This document shows positions 17,685 through 27,693 of a stretch of DNA of 64,000 bases, piece after piece; the first letter of the stretch is position 1, and each line of letters begins with the position of its first letter. Where the stretch lies: contig NZ_AP024895.1 in NCBI RefSeq assembly GCF_024347055.1, positions 2,790,001 through 2,854,000 of the forward strand. Reading direction: 5' to 3'. The notes beneath the pieces are model-generated. The model was not told where the DNA came from. It saw only the letters and a program-made list of their open reading frames with translations, and ran no database searches. The translations under genes were made by a program, and so were the position numbers. This DNA comes from Vibrio porteresiae DSM 19223. GTDB lineage: Bacteria; Pseudomonadota; Gammaproteobacteria; Enterobacterales; Vibrionaceae.

Positions 17685-19160
17685 ATTGATGATCGGTAGC
17701 TCTTCATCCACCACACTAAAATTATTAAGCGCACGTAGATGTGTACCAGCAAGCATCTTGTCGGGGTAACGATAGCGCGCATTCACTGGTCGTTGATAGA
17801 GACGAGGCTGTTCACGAGGTAGGGTCGTTTGCTCATTAGAGAGCAGGTATTCTTTGGCGTCGACAACATTAATTTCATCGCCCACCTGCAAAGCGGCAGG
17901 ATTAGCTAGATAACGAGGATTGAGCTCAAGCAGTTTCTTGGCAGAAAGACCATGTTTGGCGGCAATCTCACTCCAACCTTCGCGCGTATTGCTGCCGAGT
18001 TGGCGCTGCACAAAATAGGTCAAAGCACGTTTCTCACTATAGGCATCCACAAACGCAGTGCGTTCACTTTGCCAATCGCGTTGCTGGCGAGTCTTAAGCA
18101 ATTTTGCCATATCGATAGCGACACTGTACTTTTCCAGCCATTGATCGCTGATGTTATCCAACTCGTCGCGCGTGATTTGTCGTGGTAGATAAACCAAGTG
18201 TTGATGTTTGATCACATGACCACGCAGTTTCCAAAAGAGCAAAATCGCCGTTTGGTACTTGTTAAAACCTTGGCGAACATCGAGTTTCTCGTGGGTTGAA
18301 CGCGTGCCGTAAAAACTCCACTTACCGTCACCCAAGATTTTGTACTCTTGGATTAAACGTCGATGACAAAAATGGTAGTAATACCCTTCGGTAGGCAAGC
18401 CTAAACGCTCGGCACTTTCAACGGCAGGAACCACTGGAATATACGCGTCACGAACGCTATCGGTGCCAATCTCATCTAAGGCGAGCGGATTCGGTAAGGT
18501 AATGCCCATTGGAGCCGACGCCACTTGAATCATTAGGCGTTTGGGCTCGTCAAAAGCGGTATGAATGGTAAATTTAGTGCCATGCTTGGTTTGCGATTTA
18601 TGCCAAGTACCTAACATAGGTTCTTGAACTGTCTTCGCCAAAGCAAAGGAGCAACCGACGTTGTTAATGAGTGTTTGTTCTGAACAAGCAATTTCGAAAT
18701 TATATTCGTATTTTAGTGGCCTAACCGTGTCACTAAAATCTGGCCTAACTGACGTTGTTAGCTGAGATTCTTTGTGAGAAAACTGCGGACGCAAAAAGGG
18801 AAATTGTCCGGTTTTCGTTTGCTTCGATTTTGCTTGTTGGGAGGAGAAACCACCCACTGCTTTTTTATTCGTTAATGCATACAATGCTTGATTTGCCGAT
18901 TCAGATAACCCACCTTGCGTGCCTGAGTCTAGCGCCCAGTGCACATCGGAATCTTCAGCTTGTTTAAGTGCTGGATTCTTTGGGTTTTCTGTTAGCAGCC
19001 AAAGTTGGCCTTCTCTCAATTTTTCGGCAAAGCTATCCAACTCCATCCCCTCAGGCACTAGAGCTTCTAATTCTTCGCGCGATAACTGATCCAGCCCACC
19101 TTCGACTTGACTGTACAACGAGCTATCTAACTCCGTCAGTCTTGCCATTCGGTAAGTCAT
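17667..19160 (-). CDS. LysM-domain protein, possible orphan MIX-type T6SS effector
   Basis: This 497-residue protein has no signal peptide. Residues about 270-300 contain PTEGYYYHFCHRRLIQEY, which resembles the MIX motif (x-G-h-h-Y-h-h followed by a basic/helical stretch) of Vibrio type VI secretion effectors, although the usual Arg before Gly is replaced. Residues about 385-440 form a LysM fold (GWSEIAAKHGLSAKKLLELNP... LQVGDEINV), a peptidoglycan-binding or protein-recognition module. The middle region has no enzymatic motif I recognise. No VgrG, Hcp or immunity-like gene is next to it, so it would be an orphan. The secretion hypothesis is inference; a cytosolic LysM protein of unknown role is the alternative. 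Confidence 0.6.
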   Translation of the reverse strand: MTYRMARLTELDSSLYSQVEGGLDQLSREELEALVPEGMELDSFAEKLREGQLWLLTENPKNPALKQAEDSDVHWALDSGTQGGLSESANQALYALTNKKAVGGFSSQQAKSKQTKTGQFPFLRPQFSHKESQLTTSVRPDFSDTVRPLKYEYNFEIACSEQTLINNVGCSFALAKTVQEPMLGTWHKSQTKHGTKFTIHTAFDEPKRLMIQVASAPMGITLPNPLALDEIGTDSVRDAYIPVVPAVESAERLGLPTEGYYYHFCHRRLIQEYKILGDGKWSFYGTRSTHEKLDVRQGFNKYQTAILLFWKLRGHVIKHQHLVYLPRQITRDELDNISDQWLEKYSVAIDMAKLLKTRQQRDWQSERTAFVDAYSEKRALTYFVQRQLGSNTREGWSEIAAKHGLSAKKLLELNPRYLANPAALQVGDEINVVDAKEYLLSNEQTTLPREQPRLYQRPVNARYRYPDKMLAGTHLRALNNFSVVDEELPIINLGRLN

Positions 19161-19873
19161 TTTTATTGTATTGCCTAGCCATAATTCTATTTTTATGCGC
19201 TCATAGTACTGATTTATCTGGTTAAAACTACCTCATTTCGTCAGAGCTTTGTCAGGGAAAATTCTATTAGGCACAAGATCACATTTTTCTCTCTTGATTA
19301 TGCAACTTTACACAAATTGACATGCCTTTCTCATCATTCCAATATCTTGACGCACGATATTCTCCACTGCTTTACACTCCTTTACTGGCAAAAATACAGA
19401 TAAAGCCGCTTTATTTTCGACTCAAATCCAGATCAAATAAAATCCCCTATTGAACTCAAACACGAGGCAAGCAGATTAAATTCATCACGTATAATTTCTT
19501 TATTTGGTACAAATTTAATTATTTTAATTACTTTTAAAACACAAAAAATAACATTAAATTATTTTCCATTTATCCCATCTTCAATCATTCAATATGAACC
19601 TAATTGATTTTAGAAAAATAATAACAAATAGACTAAGCATGGATAAACAGTGGTGTTGCTCTAAAAAATTAAAATAATAGATTGTTTCATCATTATGAAA
19701 CAGTTTACTATTCAACGGTTATTTTCTAATGACATTAGAACATTAGCATCAAATCAATAACGATAAATATTCTTATTTACTTTACCTTATTCAGTTTAGG
19801 GTGCTTTCCCACACCTGATGGTTATCGGTATTGGGTTTAATTCAACTCATTAATTTAATCAGTTAGAGACTTT
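19161..19873. other. 713-bp AT-rich intergenic region
   Basis: Two genes diverge from this region. It has no ORF above background, is very AT-rich between about 19440 and 19800, and shows several short A/T palindromes but nothing I can assign. It must carry the promoters of the LysM gene (minus) and the chemoreceptor (plus). Confidence 0.5.
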
Positions 19874-22039
19874 ATGAGATTACAATCTATTCAAACCAAA
19901 ATAGCGCTGATTGGCGGTATCGGATTAGCGGTAACGGCTACTGTATTGGCTGGCTATAGTATTACTTCTGCCAATTCGACTAAGGATATTGTTTTAGCAG
20001 AAACCACATCATTAATAACCGAACGAACTCACAAAGAATTAAGTATCACCACTGAAAAATACGCACAAGTCATTGAGAATCGTATTGAACAAGGTATTAA
20101 TTCAGCAAGAACGATTGCGGAAACGATTTCGTCAAAAAACAATGGTCAACAAACGCTTTTTAACCGCAATACTTTTAACCTCACTTTGCAGTCGGTATTA
20201 AAAAGCAACTCTGATTTAAATGGTGTTTATAGCGCTTGGGAAGCAGACAAATTTGATCATCAAGATGATCAATTCATCGGTGCAGATAATGGTAGTGAAG
20301 CAAACACTGGTCGCTTCGTTCCTTATTGGACGCGTTCCGTTTCCGGCCAAATCTCGGTGGCACCTTTAGTGGACTTTGATAGTTTAGAAAAACACCCTAA
20401 CGGCATCGGCCGTGGGGCTTGGTATCAAATTCCAAAACAGCAAGGTATTGAAACCGTTACTGCGCCATTGCCTTATCAAGTTCAGGGTCAATCGGTGTGG
20501 TTAGCAACACTTTCTGTGCCAATCAAACTCAATGGTCAGTTCGCAGGCGTTATCGGTGCGGATTACAATCTTCAGTTTGTCCAATCACTGAGCCAACAAA
20601 TTTCGCAGCAGTTGTATAAAGGCCAGTCGCAAGTCACCATTTTGACTGACCAAGGTTTAGTGCTCGCCGATAGCCGTGACGCCTCCACCATTGGCAAGAA
20701 AGAGCAGAACTTGTTTGGCCAAGCCCAAGCGCAGATAAAAGATCTGGCTCTTAGCCACAAGTTAGGTTCATTTGAATCAACCAATGCCAAAGGTGAGAAG
20801 GCGTTTTTTGCTCTAGCACCTATACAGTTAGGTCGTGGTAACAGCTTTTGGATCGTGGTTGTGCAAGTGCCTAAAGCCACGGTATTAGCAGACGCCTATA
20901 ACCTTGAGCAACGCATTAGTGATAACAACGACAGTAACATTCACATTCAATTGTTATTGAGTTTGGTGGTGGCATTAATCGCTATCGCTGTCCTTGCAAT
21001 GTTTGCGAAAAAAATTGCTGCGCCTATTTTGCGTGCCGTCGATATGGCGAAATCCATCGCTGGTGGTGAGTTTGGTAAACGCTTGGACTATCACAGCCAC
21101 GATGAAGTGGGCGAGCTAGCAGAAGCGCTCGACAACATGACAGCAAGCCTAGAAAAACACGTCGCGGTTGCAGAACAAATCTCGCAAGGCAACCTGAATG
21201 TTACGGTAACGAAAGCGTCTGATCATGACCAACTCGGTAACGCGTTAGCGCAAATGCTGGATGATTTAAACAAGGTCATTTTTGAGATCGGTCGTAACTC
21301 AGATCACATCGCTTCTAGCGCTGAGGGCGTATCCGATTTAAGCCATAACCTTGCTGCTGGAGCGGCGCAGTCGGCCTCTGCTGTGACAGAAATCAGTGCA
21401 TCGATTGCTGAAATTGCAACCCAGATTCAGCAAAGTTCGGTTAATGCCCATCAGGTGAATGAATTATCACAGAAAACCTTAACGGCAGCTCATGAAGGAA
21501 ACAAGATGATGGATGATCTTTCTAGCGCCATGCATGACATTAATCAATCCGGCCAAGACATCCATAACATCATTAGCTCAATTGAAGAGATTGCCGAGCA
21601 AACCAATTTACTTGCACTAAATGCCGCCATTGAAGCAGCACGCGCAGGTGAATATGGCCGAGGCTTTGCTGTGGTGGCCGATGAAGTTCGCCAGCTTGCT
21701 GTGCGCAGCGCTGCCGCCGTACAGCAAACGGCCAAACTCATTGAAAACTCGGCGAGCAATACGCAAAAAGGGATTCAACTGACTGAAAGCACCTCGAAAT
21801 CACTCAATGCGATTTTGGGACACATTGATCACGTCGCAGGGTTGGTGACAGAAATCAGTTCAGCATCAAGCGAGCAAAGCTCTGCCGCTGAACAGGTCAA
21901 TATCGGTATCCAACAAATCGATGAAGTGGTGCATCAAAACGGTCAGATCTCTGAAGAGTGTGCAACCTCATCTAAAGAGATGGAGCAGCAATCTCGCACG
22001 CTGCTCTCTTTGGTGGCCCGTTTTCAATTACGCAAATAA
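19874..22039 (+). CDS. Methyl-accepting chemotaxis protein with dCache sensor
   Basis: A 721-residue chemoreceptor. TM1 spans about residues 10-32, a periplasmic dCache-type sensor covers about 40-345 (SDLNGVYSAWEADKFD... GRGAWYQIPKQQG is typical), and TM2 covers about 358-378. HAMP follows (KKIAAPILRAVDMAKSIAGG), then the coiled-coil signalling domain with the hairpin tip EQTNLLALNAAIEAARAGE near 575. dCache domains commonly bind amino acids, amines or organic acids; the ligand is not predictable from sequence. It signals through CheW/CheA encoded elsewhere. A strong terminator follows at 22062. Confidence 0.93.
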   Translation: MRLQSIQTKIALIGGIGLAVTATVLAGYSITSANSTKDIVLAETTSLITERTHKELSITTEKYAQVIENRIEQGINSARTIAETISSKNNGQQTLFNRNTFNLTLQSVLKSNSDLNGVYSAWEADKFDHQDDQFIGADNGSEANTGRFVPYWTRSVSGQISVAPLVDFDSLEKHPNGIGRGAWYQIPKQQGIETVTAPLPYQVQGQSVWLATLSVPIKLNGQFAGVIGADYNLQFVQSLSQQISQQLYKGQSQVTILTDQGLVLADSRDASTIGKKEQNLFGQAQAQIKDLALSHKLGSFESTNAKGEKAFFALAPIQLGRGNSFWIVVVQVPKATVLADAYNLEQRISDNNDSNIHIQLLLSLVVALIAIAVLAMFAKKIAAPILRAVDMAKSIAGGEFGKRLDYHSHDEVGELAEALDNMTASLEKHVAVAEQISQGNLNVTVTKASDHDQLGNALAQMLDDLNKVIFEIGRNSDHIASSAEGVSDLSHNLAAGAAQSASAVTEISASIAEIATQIQQSSVNAHQVNELSQKTLTAAHEGNKMMDDLSSAMHDINQSGQDIHNIISSIEEIAEQTNLLALNAAIEAARAGEYGRGFAVVADEVRQLAVRSAAAVQQTAKLIENSASNTQKGIQLTESTSKSLNAILGHIDHVAGLVTEISSASSEQSSAAEQVNIGIQQIDEVVHQNGQISEECATSSKEMEQQSRTLLSLVARFQLRK

Positions 22040-22061
22040 CACCTTGAACAATCCTGATTTC

Positions 22062-22081
22062 ACACCGCCTTCGGGCGGTGT
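22062..22081 (+). terminator. Rho-independent terminator after chemoreceptor
   Basis: The stem ACACCGCC / GGCGGTGT closes a UUCG tetraloop and is followed by TTTTTG, a textbook terminator 22 bp after the stop codon. Confidence 0.88.
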
Positions 22082-22246
22082 TTTTGTTTGTACCGCAGGA
22101 TTCGCATCTTGTTGAATGAGTAAAATAGATGAATTCTTAAGCGAACTATTCCCCTGATTAATAAGCTTTTATAAACGTTCCTCATGGATTATGGTCTTAG
22201 CAAAATTGCAGTAAATTGCTCGCAAAATTTGAGGTGATGTTTTGCT

Positions 22247-23794
22247 ATGAACCATTCATTTTCGCTCTGGTTACGTTCCACGCTATTAGCCAGTCTTACT
22301 AGCCTTACAGCGCTTGCTCCAGTAGCACAAGCTGATGAGGTTGATCCCCTACTCATTCACACTGAAACCGGTGCGATTGAAGGCAAAAACTTGTCACAAA
22401 CCTATAGCTGGCAAGGCATACCCTACGCAGAGCCATCGGTTGGCGCTTTACGCTGGCACGCACCACAGCCAATCAAAGCTTGGGATGGGATAAAAAACAC
22501 CACCGCATTCGGCGCTTCCTGCATGCAAACACCCCCACCGAAAGGCCCAGAAGCGATCCTAAGCCAACAACCGATGAGTGAAGATTGTCTCACCCTCAAT
22601 ATTTGGAAACCCAAAAGACGTTTTGAGGAAAATCGTCTTCCGGTAATGGTATGGATTCATGGTGGCGCATTTCGTATGGGCGCTTCATCACTCAAACTCT
22701 ACGATGGCGCAAATGTGGCGAAAAAAGGCGTGATTGTTGTGACGCTCAATTACCGTCTTGGTCCATTGAGCGTATTTCCTCATCCTGCGCTCGACAAAGA
22801 AGAACATGGCAAAGCTCTAAACTTTGGCTTGCTCGATCAAATCGCGGCGCTGCAATGGGTGAAAAACAATATTGGTCAGTTTGGTGGCGATACCAATAAC
22901 ATCACTCTTTGGGGCGAATCTGCTGGCGGTGCATCAGTAGGATATTTACTCACCTCTCCTTTATCTAATGGACTGTTTAATAAAGCCATTATCGAATCAG
23001 GTGCTTTAGCCCTGCCTGAACTATCAAGGAAACAAGCGGTTACCTCGATTAAAAAGCAGCTACCCAAATCGCTAGCCAATATGACCCCAGCGCAATTGCG
23101 TGCGTTACCCGCAGGCCAATTACTGACCTTGCCACTTGCCAAAACCTCGACCATGCCGATCATTGATGGTGTATCGTTAATCGAGAAAACCCAGAAAGCG
23201 ATCGCAAGCGGTCACTATCACCATGTGCCGCTTTTAATTGGTAGCAATAATGATGAAGCAGGCTTCTTTCCACCAGCGTGGAGTGCGTCGGTACAAGAGA
23301 AACTCGGTAAACTGTGGCCTCAAGCGGCCAAGCTCACCGATGGCTACGGTACGAATTTGGTTGAGAATAAAGAAGCGCAGCTTGCAACCGACATCTTCGC
23401 GACAGTCAATACTCGCGCGCTGGCAACCAATTCAGTCAAAAACAAAATGCCTACTTGGCGCTACTATTTTAGCTATCAAAGTTCAGCTCAATCGAAAACA
23501 CATCCAGGGGCGATTCATACCGCAGAGATCCCTTATGTGTTTGGTAACGTAGACCAATTAGGCTTTACGCCAAATGAAGAGGATAAAGAGCTCGCCAATA
23601 ACTTAAGCGAACGTTGGGTTCATTTTGCCAAACACGGCACGCCTAATCCCGTCGCCTTTAAGACTTGGCCGCAATACGATCCTAACAGCGATAGCTTATG
23701 GCTTATCGACAGCCACGGCGAACGAGCCATTGTCGAACAAGGCACCGCACGTCTCGACTTGCTGCAACGCCATCCTGAGATTCAGTTAAACTGA
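22247..23794 (+). CDS. Secreted type-B carboxylesterase
   Basis: The 515-residue protein begins with a signal peptide (cleavage near AQA-DEV at about 29). It has the carboxylesterase type-B hallmarks: GIPYAEP near the start, WIHGGAF for the oxyanion hole, GESAGGAS with the nucleophile Ser near 225, an acidic residue in SNNDEAGF near 335, and the His in GAIHTAEIPYVFG near 425. It should hydrolyse short-chain or aromatic esters in the periplasm or outside the cell. It is a single-gene unit with GAGGTGAT as ribosome site and a shared terminator downstream. Confidence 0.88.
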   Translation: MNHSFSLWLRSTLLASLTSLTALAPVAQADEVDPLLIHTETGAIEGKNLSQTYSWQGIPYAEPSVGALRWHAPQPIKAWDGIKNTTAFGASCMQTPPPKGPEAILSQQPMSEDCLTLNIWKPKRRFEENRLPVMVWIHGGAFRMGASSLKLYDGANVAKKGVIVVTLNYRLGPLSVFPHPALDKEEHGKALNFGLLDQIAALQWVKNNIGQFGGDTNNITLWGESAGGASVGYLLTSPLSNGLFNKAIIESGALALPELSRKQAVTSIKKQLPKSLANMTPAQLRALPAGQLLTLPLAKTSTMPIIDGVSLIEKTQKAIASGHYHHVPLLIGSNNDEAGFFPPAWSASVQEKLGKLWPQAAKLTDGYGTNLVENKEAQLATDIFATVNTRALATNSVKNKMPTWRYYFSYQSSAQSKTHPGAIHTAEIPYVFGNVDQLGFTPNEEDKELANNLSERWVHFAKHGTPNPVAFKTWPQYDPNSDSLWLIDSHGERAIVEQGTARLDLLQRHPEIQLN

Positions 23795-23830
23795 CCCTAA
23801 AGGTTAATTTCACTAGCTATTCATACAAAA

Positions 23831-23858
23831 AAAGCCCTCAATTTTAATTAAGGGCTTT
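23831..23858. terminator. Bidirectional terminator between esterase and lipoprotein genes
   Basis: AAAGCCCT and AGGGCTTT flank a 12-base A/T loop between convergent genes, with A and T runs on both sides. Confidence 0.8.
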
Positions 23859-23880
23859 GATTTTATGAATCAGTTAGTAA

Positions 23881-26133
23881 TTACTTAATGGCTGCAATCC
23901 ATTTTTCATAAATACTTGTCAAGGTTGCTTCATCACCCATCATGATGTAATCAGCATCATCTTCATCTGCGTATTTGTCTGTCATATACACACTGAATTT
24001 GCCAAAATCACGGACACGATAAGTATTACGCTCGTAACCACCATCAAAGGTTTCATGCTGGTTCAAGTACACTGTTGTATCGCCATCTTCAGTGATTGTA
24101 TCGACTTTCCAAGTACCTGGTTCAGATACTTCGCCAGTTGTATCATTTACATCAACGGCATTGAATGAACCGTCAGAATTGAAGTCGTAATAGAACAAAA
24201 CAGGCTTAACGTCACCAGTGCCGTTAGATTGTTCGTTGTTATCATCACCCAAGACAAAAACTTTGCCGTCAAATTGCGCTTCTGTCACTTCAAGGAAGTT
24301 GTAGTAATCTTTATTGGCTGAATCTAACCAGAATAGTTCTCCATCTGCCGTACCGATAACCATTTGCTCGCCATTTCCGACGTTAGCATGGTAAAGAACA
24401 GTGAAGCTATTTGTCTTACCTTCTTCGTCAAAAGTAAGCGTGCCGTCATCTTGAAGAGTGACAGGGAAACAATCGGTTAAATCTGCTGAGCTTTCAGATA
24501 GATTATCCAGCACAGGACCAAAGTCGTGACCTGTTAGTGTCTGTCCAAAATCCAGACACATTTGAGTTTCTGAACCATTCACTTTGAAGGTCGCGAAACC
24601 GACTTCTGTATCACCAGCATTAAAGCTACCCATACTCCATACTTTCGCTTCGCTAAACATAGCGTTGGTAAAGCCTAGAGAATCATCTGAGGGAGAATCG
24701 CTATTATCATCAGCGACACTTTCTGAAACAGAAAGATTAAATGTATACGATGCGCCGGTACTATGCGTTGAGTCTTTTGCTGAAATAGCTAATGTCACCA
24801 CACCAGATGTGGTTGGCGTACCAGATACGGTTAGCAAACCAGATTCATCAACAGACACTAAAAGACCACTGTCTGAAGACGATACTGAGTAAGTTAAAGT
24901 GTCACCTTCAGCATCATTAAACAGCTCACTCACATCAACGCTATTTTCAGTGCTTTGGTTTTGTTCCAAATTCCAAGCACTCAATGTGTTTTGAATTGCC
25001 GAGGTCACTGAAGTATTGACGGTAGGTGCTTCATTTGCAGAGGCTACAGTAAAGGTAATCAATGCAGGCACAGTCGCAACAACTGTTCCGTTGGCAGCTG
25101 CATCTTTTGCTTCAATAACAATATTGTAAGTTCCAGCTTTTGAAACGTCTCCTTTCAGAATCAAACTGCCACTGGTTAAAGAAACATCTAAACCACCAGC
25201 CTTTAGCTCATCAATACTAGTTTGAGTTAATGCTGCCGTAATATTGCTATTATCTTCATCACTAAACAGACCTGAGTAAGCTTCACTAAATGTAATGCTG
25301 CTACCCACCTCAAGGTTCATATTTACAAGCTCTGCTTCAATGCTAGCAATGTAGTCGCTGCTAACCACTAGGCGAGAGTTTGTAACTGAAGTCAAATTAA
25401 CACCGTCGCCAGAAGATTGATCGATAATGACTGGCTTAACAGTCACATCGTTTAACTCTTCTTCACTCAGAGTCTCTGTAGTTTGTGCTGCTGCTGCTGC
25501 AAACTTTAGTGCATTTGCGTGGTAATTGTCATCACCTTCACCTTCTGCCACTTTTGACACTGTCAGAATTTGAGCCGTCTTATGCAGTTTTTTAGAAGTG
25601 TTGTCTGTCGCACCAATATAATCGGAGTAAACATTGATGGTTGCATCACCTAAAGCTTCAGCAACATTGCTTGCAGCCTGCTCTTCAGTGGCACCATTAC
25701 TGATCTCAATTGCAACCAGATCAGTTAATGGTGAAATAATGGTTGAAGATGGTGTTGAACGGAATACCACTTCACTCTGCATCGCTTGAGTGGGTTGATC
25801 CATATCTACAGTGTAAATACCTGCGTATTTCTCACTATCCAACGCAACTAGTTGAGCCTGAGCTTCACCACCTGGGACAACGGTTTGTACTGCTAAAGTA
25901 CCTTCGGGACGAGAGTCCAACTCTAACTGCCCATTGTTATCAGTCAAGCCAAGGAAAACTTCACTACTTTGCCATTGACCATCCGTGTTTGCATCCACGA
26001 ACACAACTGCATTTTTCAAATAGCCATCCAACGCTTTTATGGTTGTTTGAGCACTTTCATCACTACTGTTATCACCGCCACATCCGGTTAATGCGAAGCT
26101 CACAGACAAAGCCAACAGACTTAGTTTTCTCAC
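23881..26133 (-). CDS. Large surface lipoprotein with Ig/cadherin-like repeats
   Basis: The start is a GTG at 26133 with AAAGGA 8 bases upstream. The 750-residue protein has a signal peptide ending in the lipobox LTGC (Cys about 19), then GGDNSSDES, so it is lipid-anchored. Residues about 30-110 resemble a carboxypeptidase-regulatory-like beta domain (VVFVDANTDGQWQSSEVFLG). Residues about 265-470 contain two Ig-like repeats (SLILKGDVSKAGTYNIVIEAKD; DAEGDTLTYSVSS... SGTPTTSGVVTLAISAKD) of the dystroglycan/He_PIG type. The acidic C-terminal third (residues 500-750) is Asp/Asn/Gly-rich and unassigned. A surface binding or matrix role is plausible; function unknown. Confidence 0.78.
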   Translation of the reverse strand: MRKLSLLALSVSFALTGCGGDNSSDESAQTTIKALDGYLKNAVVFVDANTDGQWQSSEVFLGLTDNNGQLELDSRPEGTLAVQTVVPGGEAQAQLVALDSEKYAGIYTVDMDQPTQAMQSEVVFRSTPSSTIISPLTDLVAIEISNGATEEQAASNVAEALGDATINVYSDYIGATDNTSKKLHKTAQILTVSKVAEGEGDDNYHANALKFAAAAAQTTETLSEEELNDVTVKPVIIDQSSGDGVNLTSVTNSRLVVSSDYIASIEAELVNMNLEVGSSITFSEAYSGLFSDEDNSNITAALTQTSIDELKAGGLDVSLTSGSLILKGDVSKAGTYNIVIEAKDAAANGTVVATVPALITFTVASANEAPTVNTSVTSAIQNTLSAWNLEQNQSTENSVDVSELFNDAEGDTLTYSVSSSDSGLLVSVDESGLLTVSGTPTTSGVVTLAISAKDSTHSTGASYTFNLSVSESVADDNSDSPSDDSLGFTNAMFSEAKVWSMGSFNAGDTEVGFATFKVNGSETQMCLDFGQTLTGHDFGPVLDNLSESSADLTDCFPVTLQDDGTLTFDEEGKTNSFTVLYHANVGNGEQMVIGTADGELFWLDSANKDYYNFLEVTEAQFDGKVFVLGDDNNEQSNGTGDVKPVLFYYDFNSDGSFNAVDVNDTTGEVSEPGTWKVDTITEDGDTTVYLNQHETFDGGYERNTYRVRDFGKFSVYMTDKYADEDDADYIMMGDEATLTSIYEKWIAAIK

Positions 26134-26701
26134 TAGTTAATCCTTTTAAACTTATAGTTTTATATTTTTAAAAATAGACAAAATAAACACAACCCAACTT
26201 GGAATATATTTACTTGGTGGCTTTATAACTTTATTTATTCAGATTGTAAATATACGTAAAGTAAAAAAATCAAATAATAAGCCCAAAAATATAAAACAAA
26301 TCGCACATTAGTCATTACCATATAATTCAACAAGTTAGATTTATAGAAATCAATCCAACACATTCAATCATAGCTATAAACTGCAGATGGCAATTTTTAT
26401 AAGCTTACAAAAATACATTAGCAATTGATTAATTACCACCCAATTAATAACAAAAATAACAGTAATATGATTTTAGAAAATATAATATTGATAATAATGA
26501 AATTAAATCATACAAATCTCACATCTTGTTATTTTTATTTAAAATGAATCATAACAAATACAAAAACATCACAATGCAACAATATGAATAACTGCATTTA
26601 TTCACACCTGAAGAAGGCCATTTATTAACTAAATTGCGGGACTTTCGTCACAAACAGCGATAAATTAACCACTTATTTTTTAAGCTAGTCAAATCTGAAT
26701 C
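26134..26701. other. 568-bp very AT-rich intergenic region
   Basis: It separates the divergent lipoprotein and EamA exporter genes. Composition is dominated by A and T, with many AAAT/ATTT runs; no ORF, RNA gene or strong repeat is visible. It is likely promoter DNA and a possible H-NS binding region (inference from AT content). Confidence 0.5.
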
Positions 26702-27607
26702 ATGGAATCAATCCCCTCACCTTCACCCATTTTCCCAATCGGTGTTCGGTTTATGTTTTTGTCTGCATTAGGTTTTTCCCTAATGACTGCCTTTGTGAAA
26801 GGTGTGAGCAATTACGGTATCCCGGTCTTCGAAATCGTTGCCGCTAGGGCTTTTGTCTCGCTGATCATTAGCTACGTTGACGTGAAACGTAAGCACATCT
26901 CGCTGTGGGGCAACAATAAGAAACTGCTGTTTGCTCGCGGGGCATTTGGTACAGCCTCCTTAATGTGCGTTTATTACGCGGTGACCTCTTTGCCTTTGGC
27001 TGAAGCGACCATTTTGCAATATGTACATCCCATTTTTACTGCGCTTCTTGCGGTGCTGTTTTTAAAAGAACGAGTTCAACCGGCAACGGTAGTGTGTATC
27101 GTGTTGTGCTTACTTGGTCTTTACACCATGTTGCACCCTGAACTTGCCAGCGGCCAGCACTCAGACATTCCACTCTTTAGTGTCGGAGTTGCGTTGCTCG
27201 GGGCATTCGGTAGTTCAATTGCTTACGTGATTGTGAAAAAACTGAGCCGTACAGAAGACAGCTCAGTGATCATCTTCTACTTCCCTATGGTGGCTCTGCC
27301 GATTTCCGCCATTTTGATTGGGCGCGATTTTATTTGGCCAGAATGGCACGTTACAGTCATGATGATTTTGGTCGGCGTGTTTACCCAAATTGGTCAATAT
27401 GGTTTGACTAAAGCGATGCAAACCCAAGATGCGGGCCGAGCTTCTGCGTTCTCTTATATCCAAATCGTGTTTTCGATTTTTATCGGCGTGATTTGGTTTA
27501 AAGAGATCCCATCGGTGTGGACTTACCTAGGCGGTATTTTCATTGTGTCGGGAGCTTTGATTAACGTGTTTGGTCAGCGCATTCCTTTGCTAAGACGTCG
27601 TACTTAA
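26702..27607 (+). CDS. EamA/DMT-family inner-membrane transporter
   Basis: A 301-residue protein with ten predicted hydrophobic segments arranged as two EamA repeats (GFSLMTAFVKGV... LPLAEATILQYVHPIFTALLA and the second half with IQIVFSIFIGVIWFKEIPS). The family exports small metabolites such as amino acids or imports nucleotide-sugar-like solutes; the substrate is unknown. The start has no obvious ribosome site, so the ATG at 26702 is tentative. It ends before a shared terminator. Confidence 0.87.
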   Translation: MESIPSPSPIFPIGVRFMFLSALGFSLMTAFVKGVSNYGIPVFEIVAARAFVSLIISYVDVKRKHISLWGNNKKLLFARGAFGTASLMCVYYAVTSLPLAEATILQYVHPIFTALLAVLFLKERVQPATVVCIVLCLLGLYTMLHPELASGQHSDIPLFSVGVALLGAFGSSIAYVIVKKLSRTEDSSVIIFYFPMVALPISAILIGRDFIWPEWHVTVMMILVGVFTQIGQYGLTKAMQTQDAGRASAFSYIQIVFSIFIGVIWFKEIPSVWTYLGGIFIVSGALINVFGQRIPLLRRRT

Positions 27608-27639
27608 TCACGATATCCGCTTTACCCACCCAGCAACAA

Positions 27640-27667
27640 AAAGGGCGTACTTGCTAGTACGCCCTTT
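27640..27667. terminator. Bidirectional terminator
   Basis: AAAGGGCGTAC / GTACGCCCTTT form an 11-bp stem with a 6-base loop between the convergent exporter and TonB receptor genes; T runs follow on both strands. Confidence 0.85.
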
Positions 27668-27693
27668 GCTATTTCATGCTCTTGTCACTTTAA

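Noticed and set aside
19230..19873. Possible small RNA in the long AT-rich gap
   Set aside because: No stable GC hairpin with U tract and no promoter that stands out.
25743..26171. 142-residue ORF on the opposite strand of the lipoprotein gene
   Set aside because: Antisense shadow with His/Leu-rich low-complexity sequence; the lipoprotein frame has a clear lipobox and repeats.
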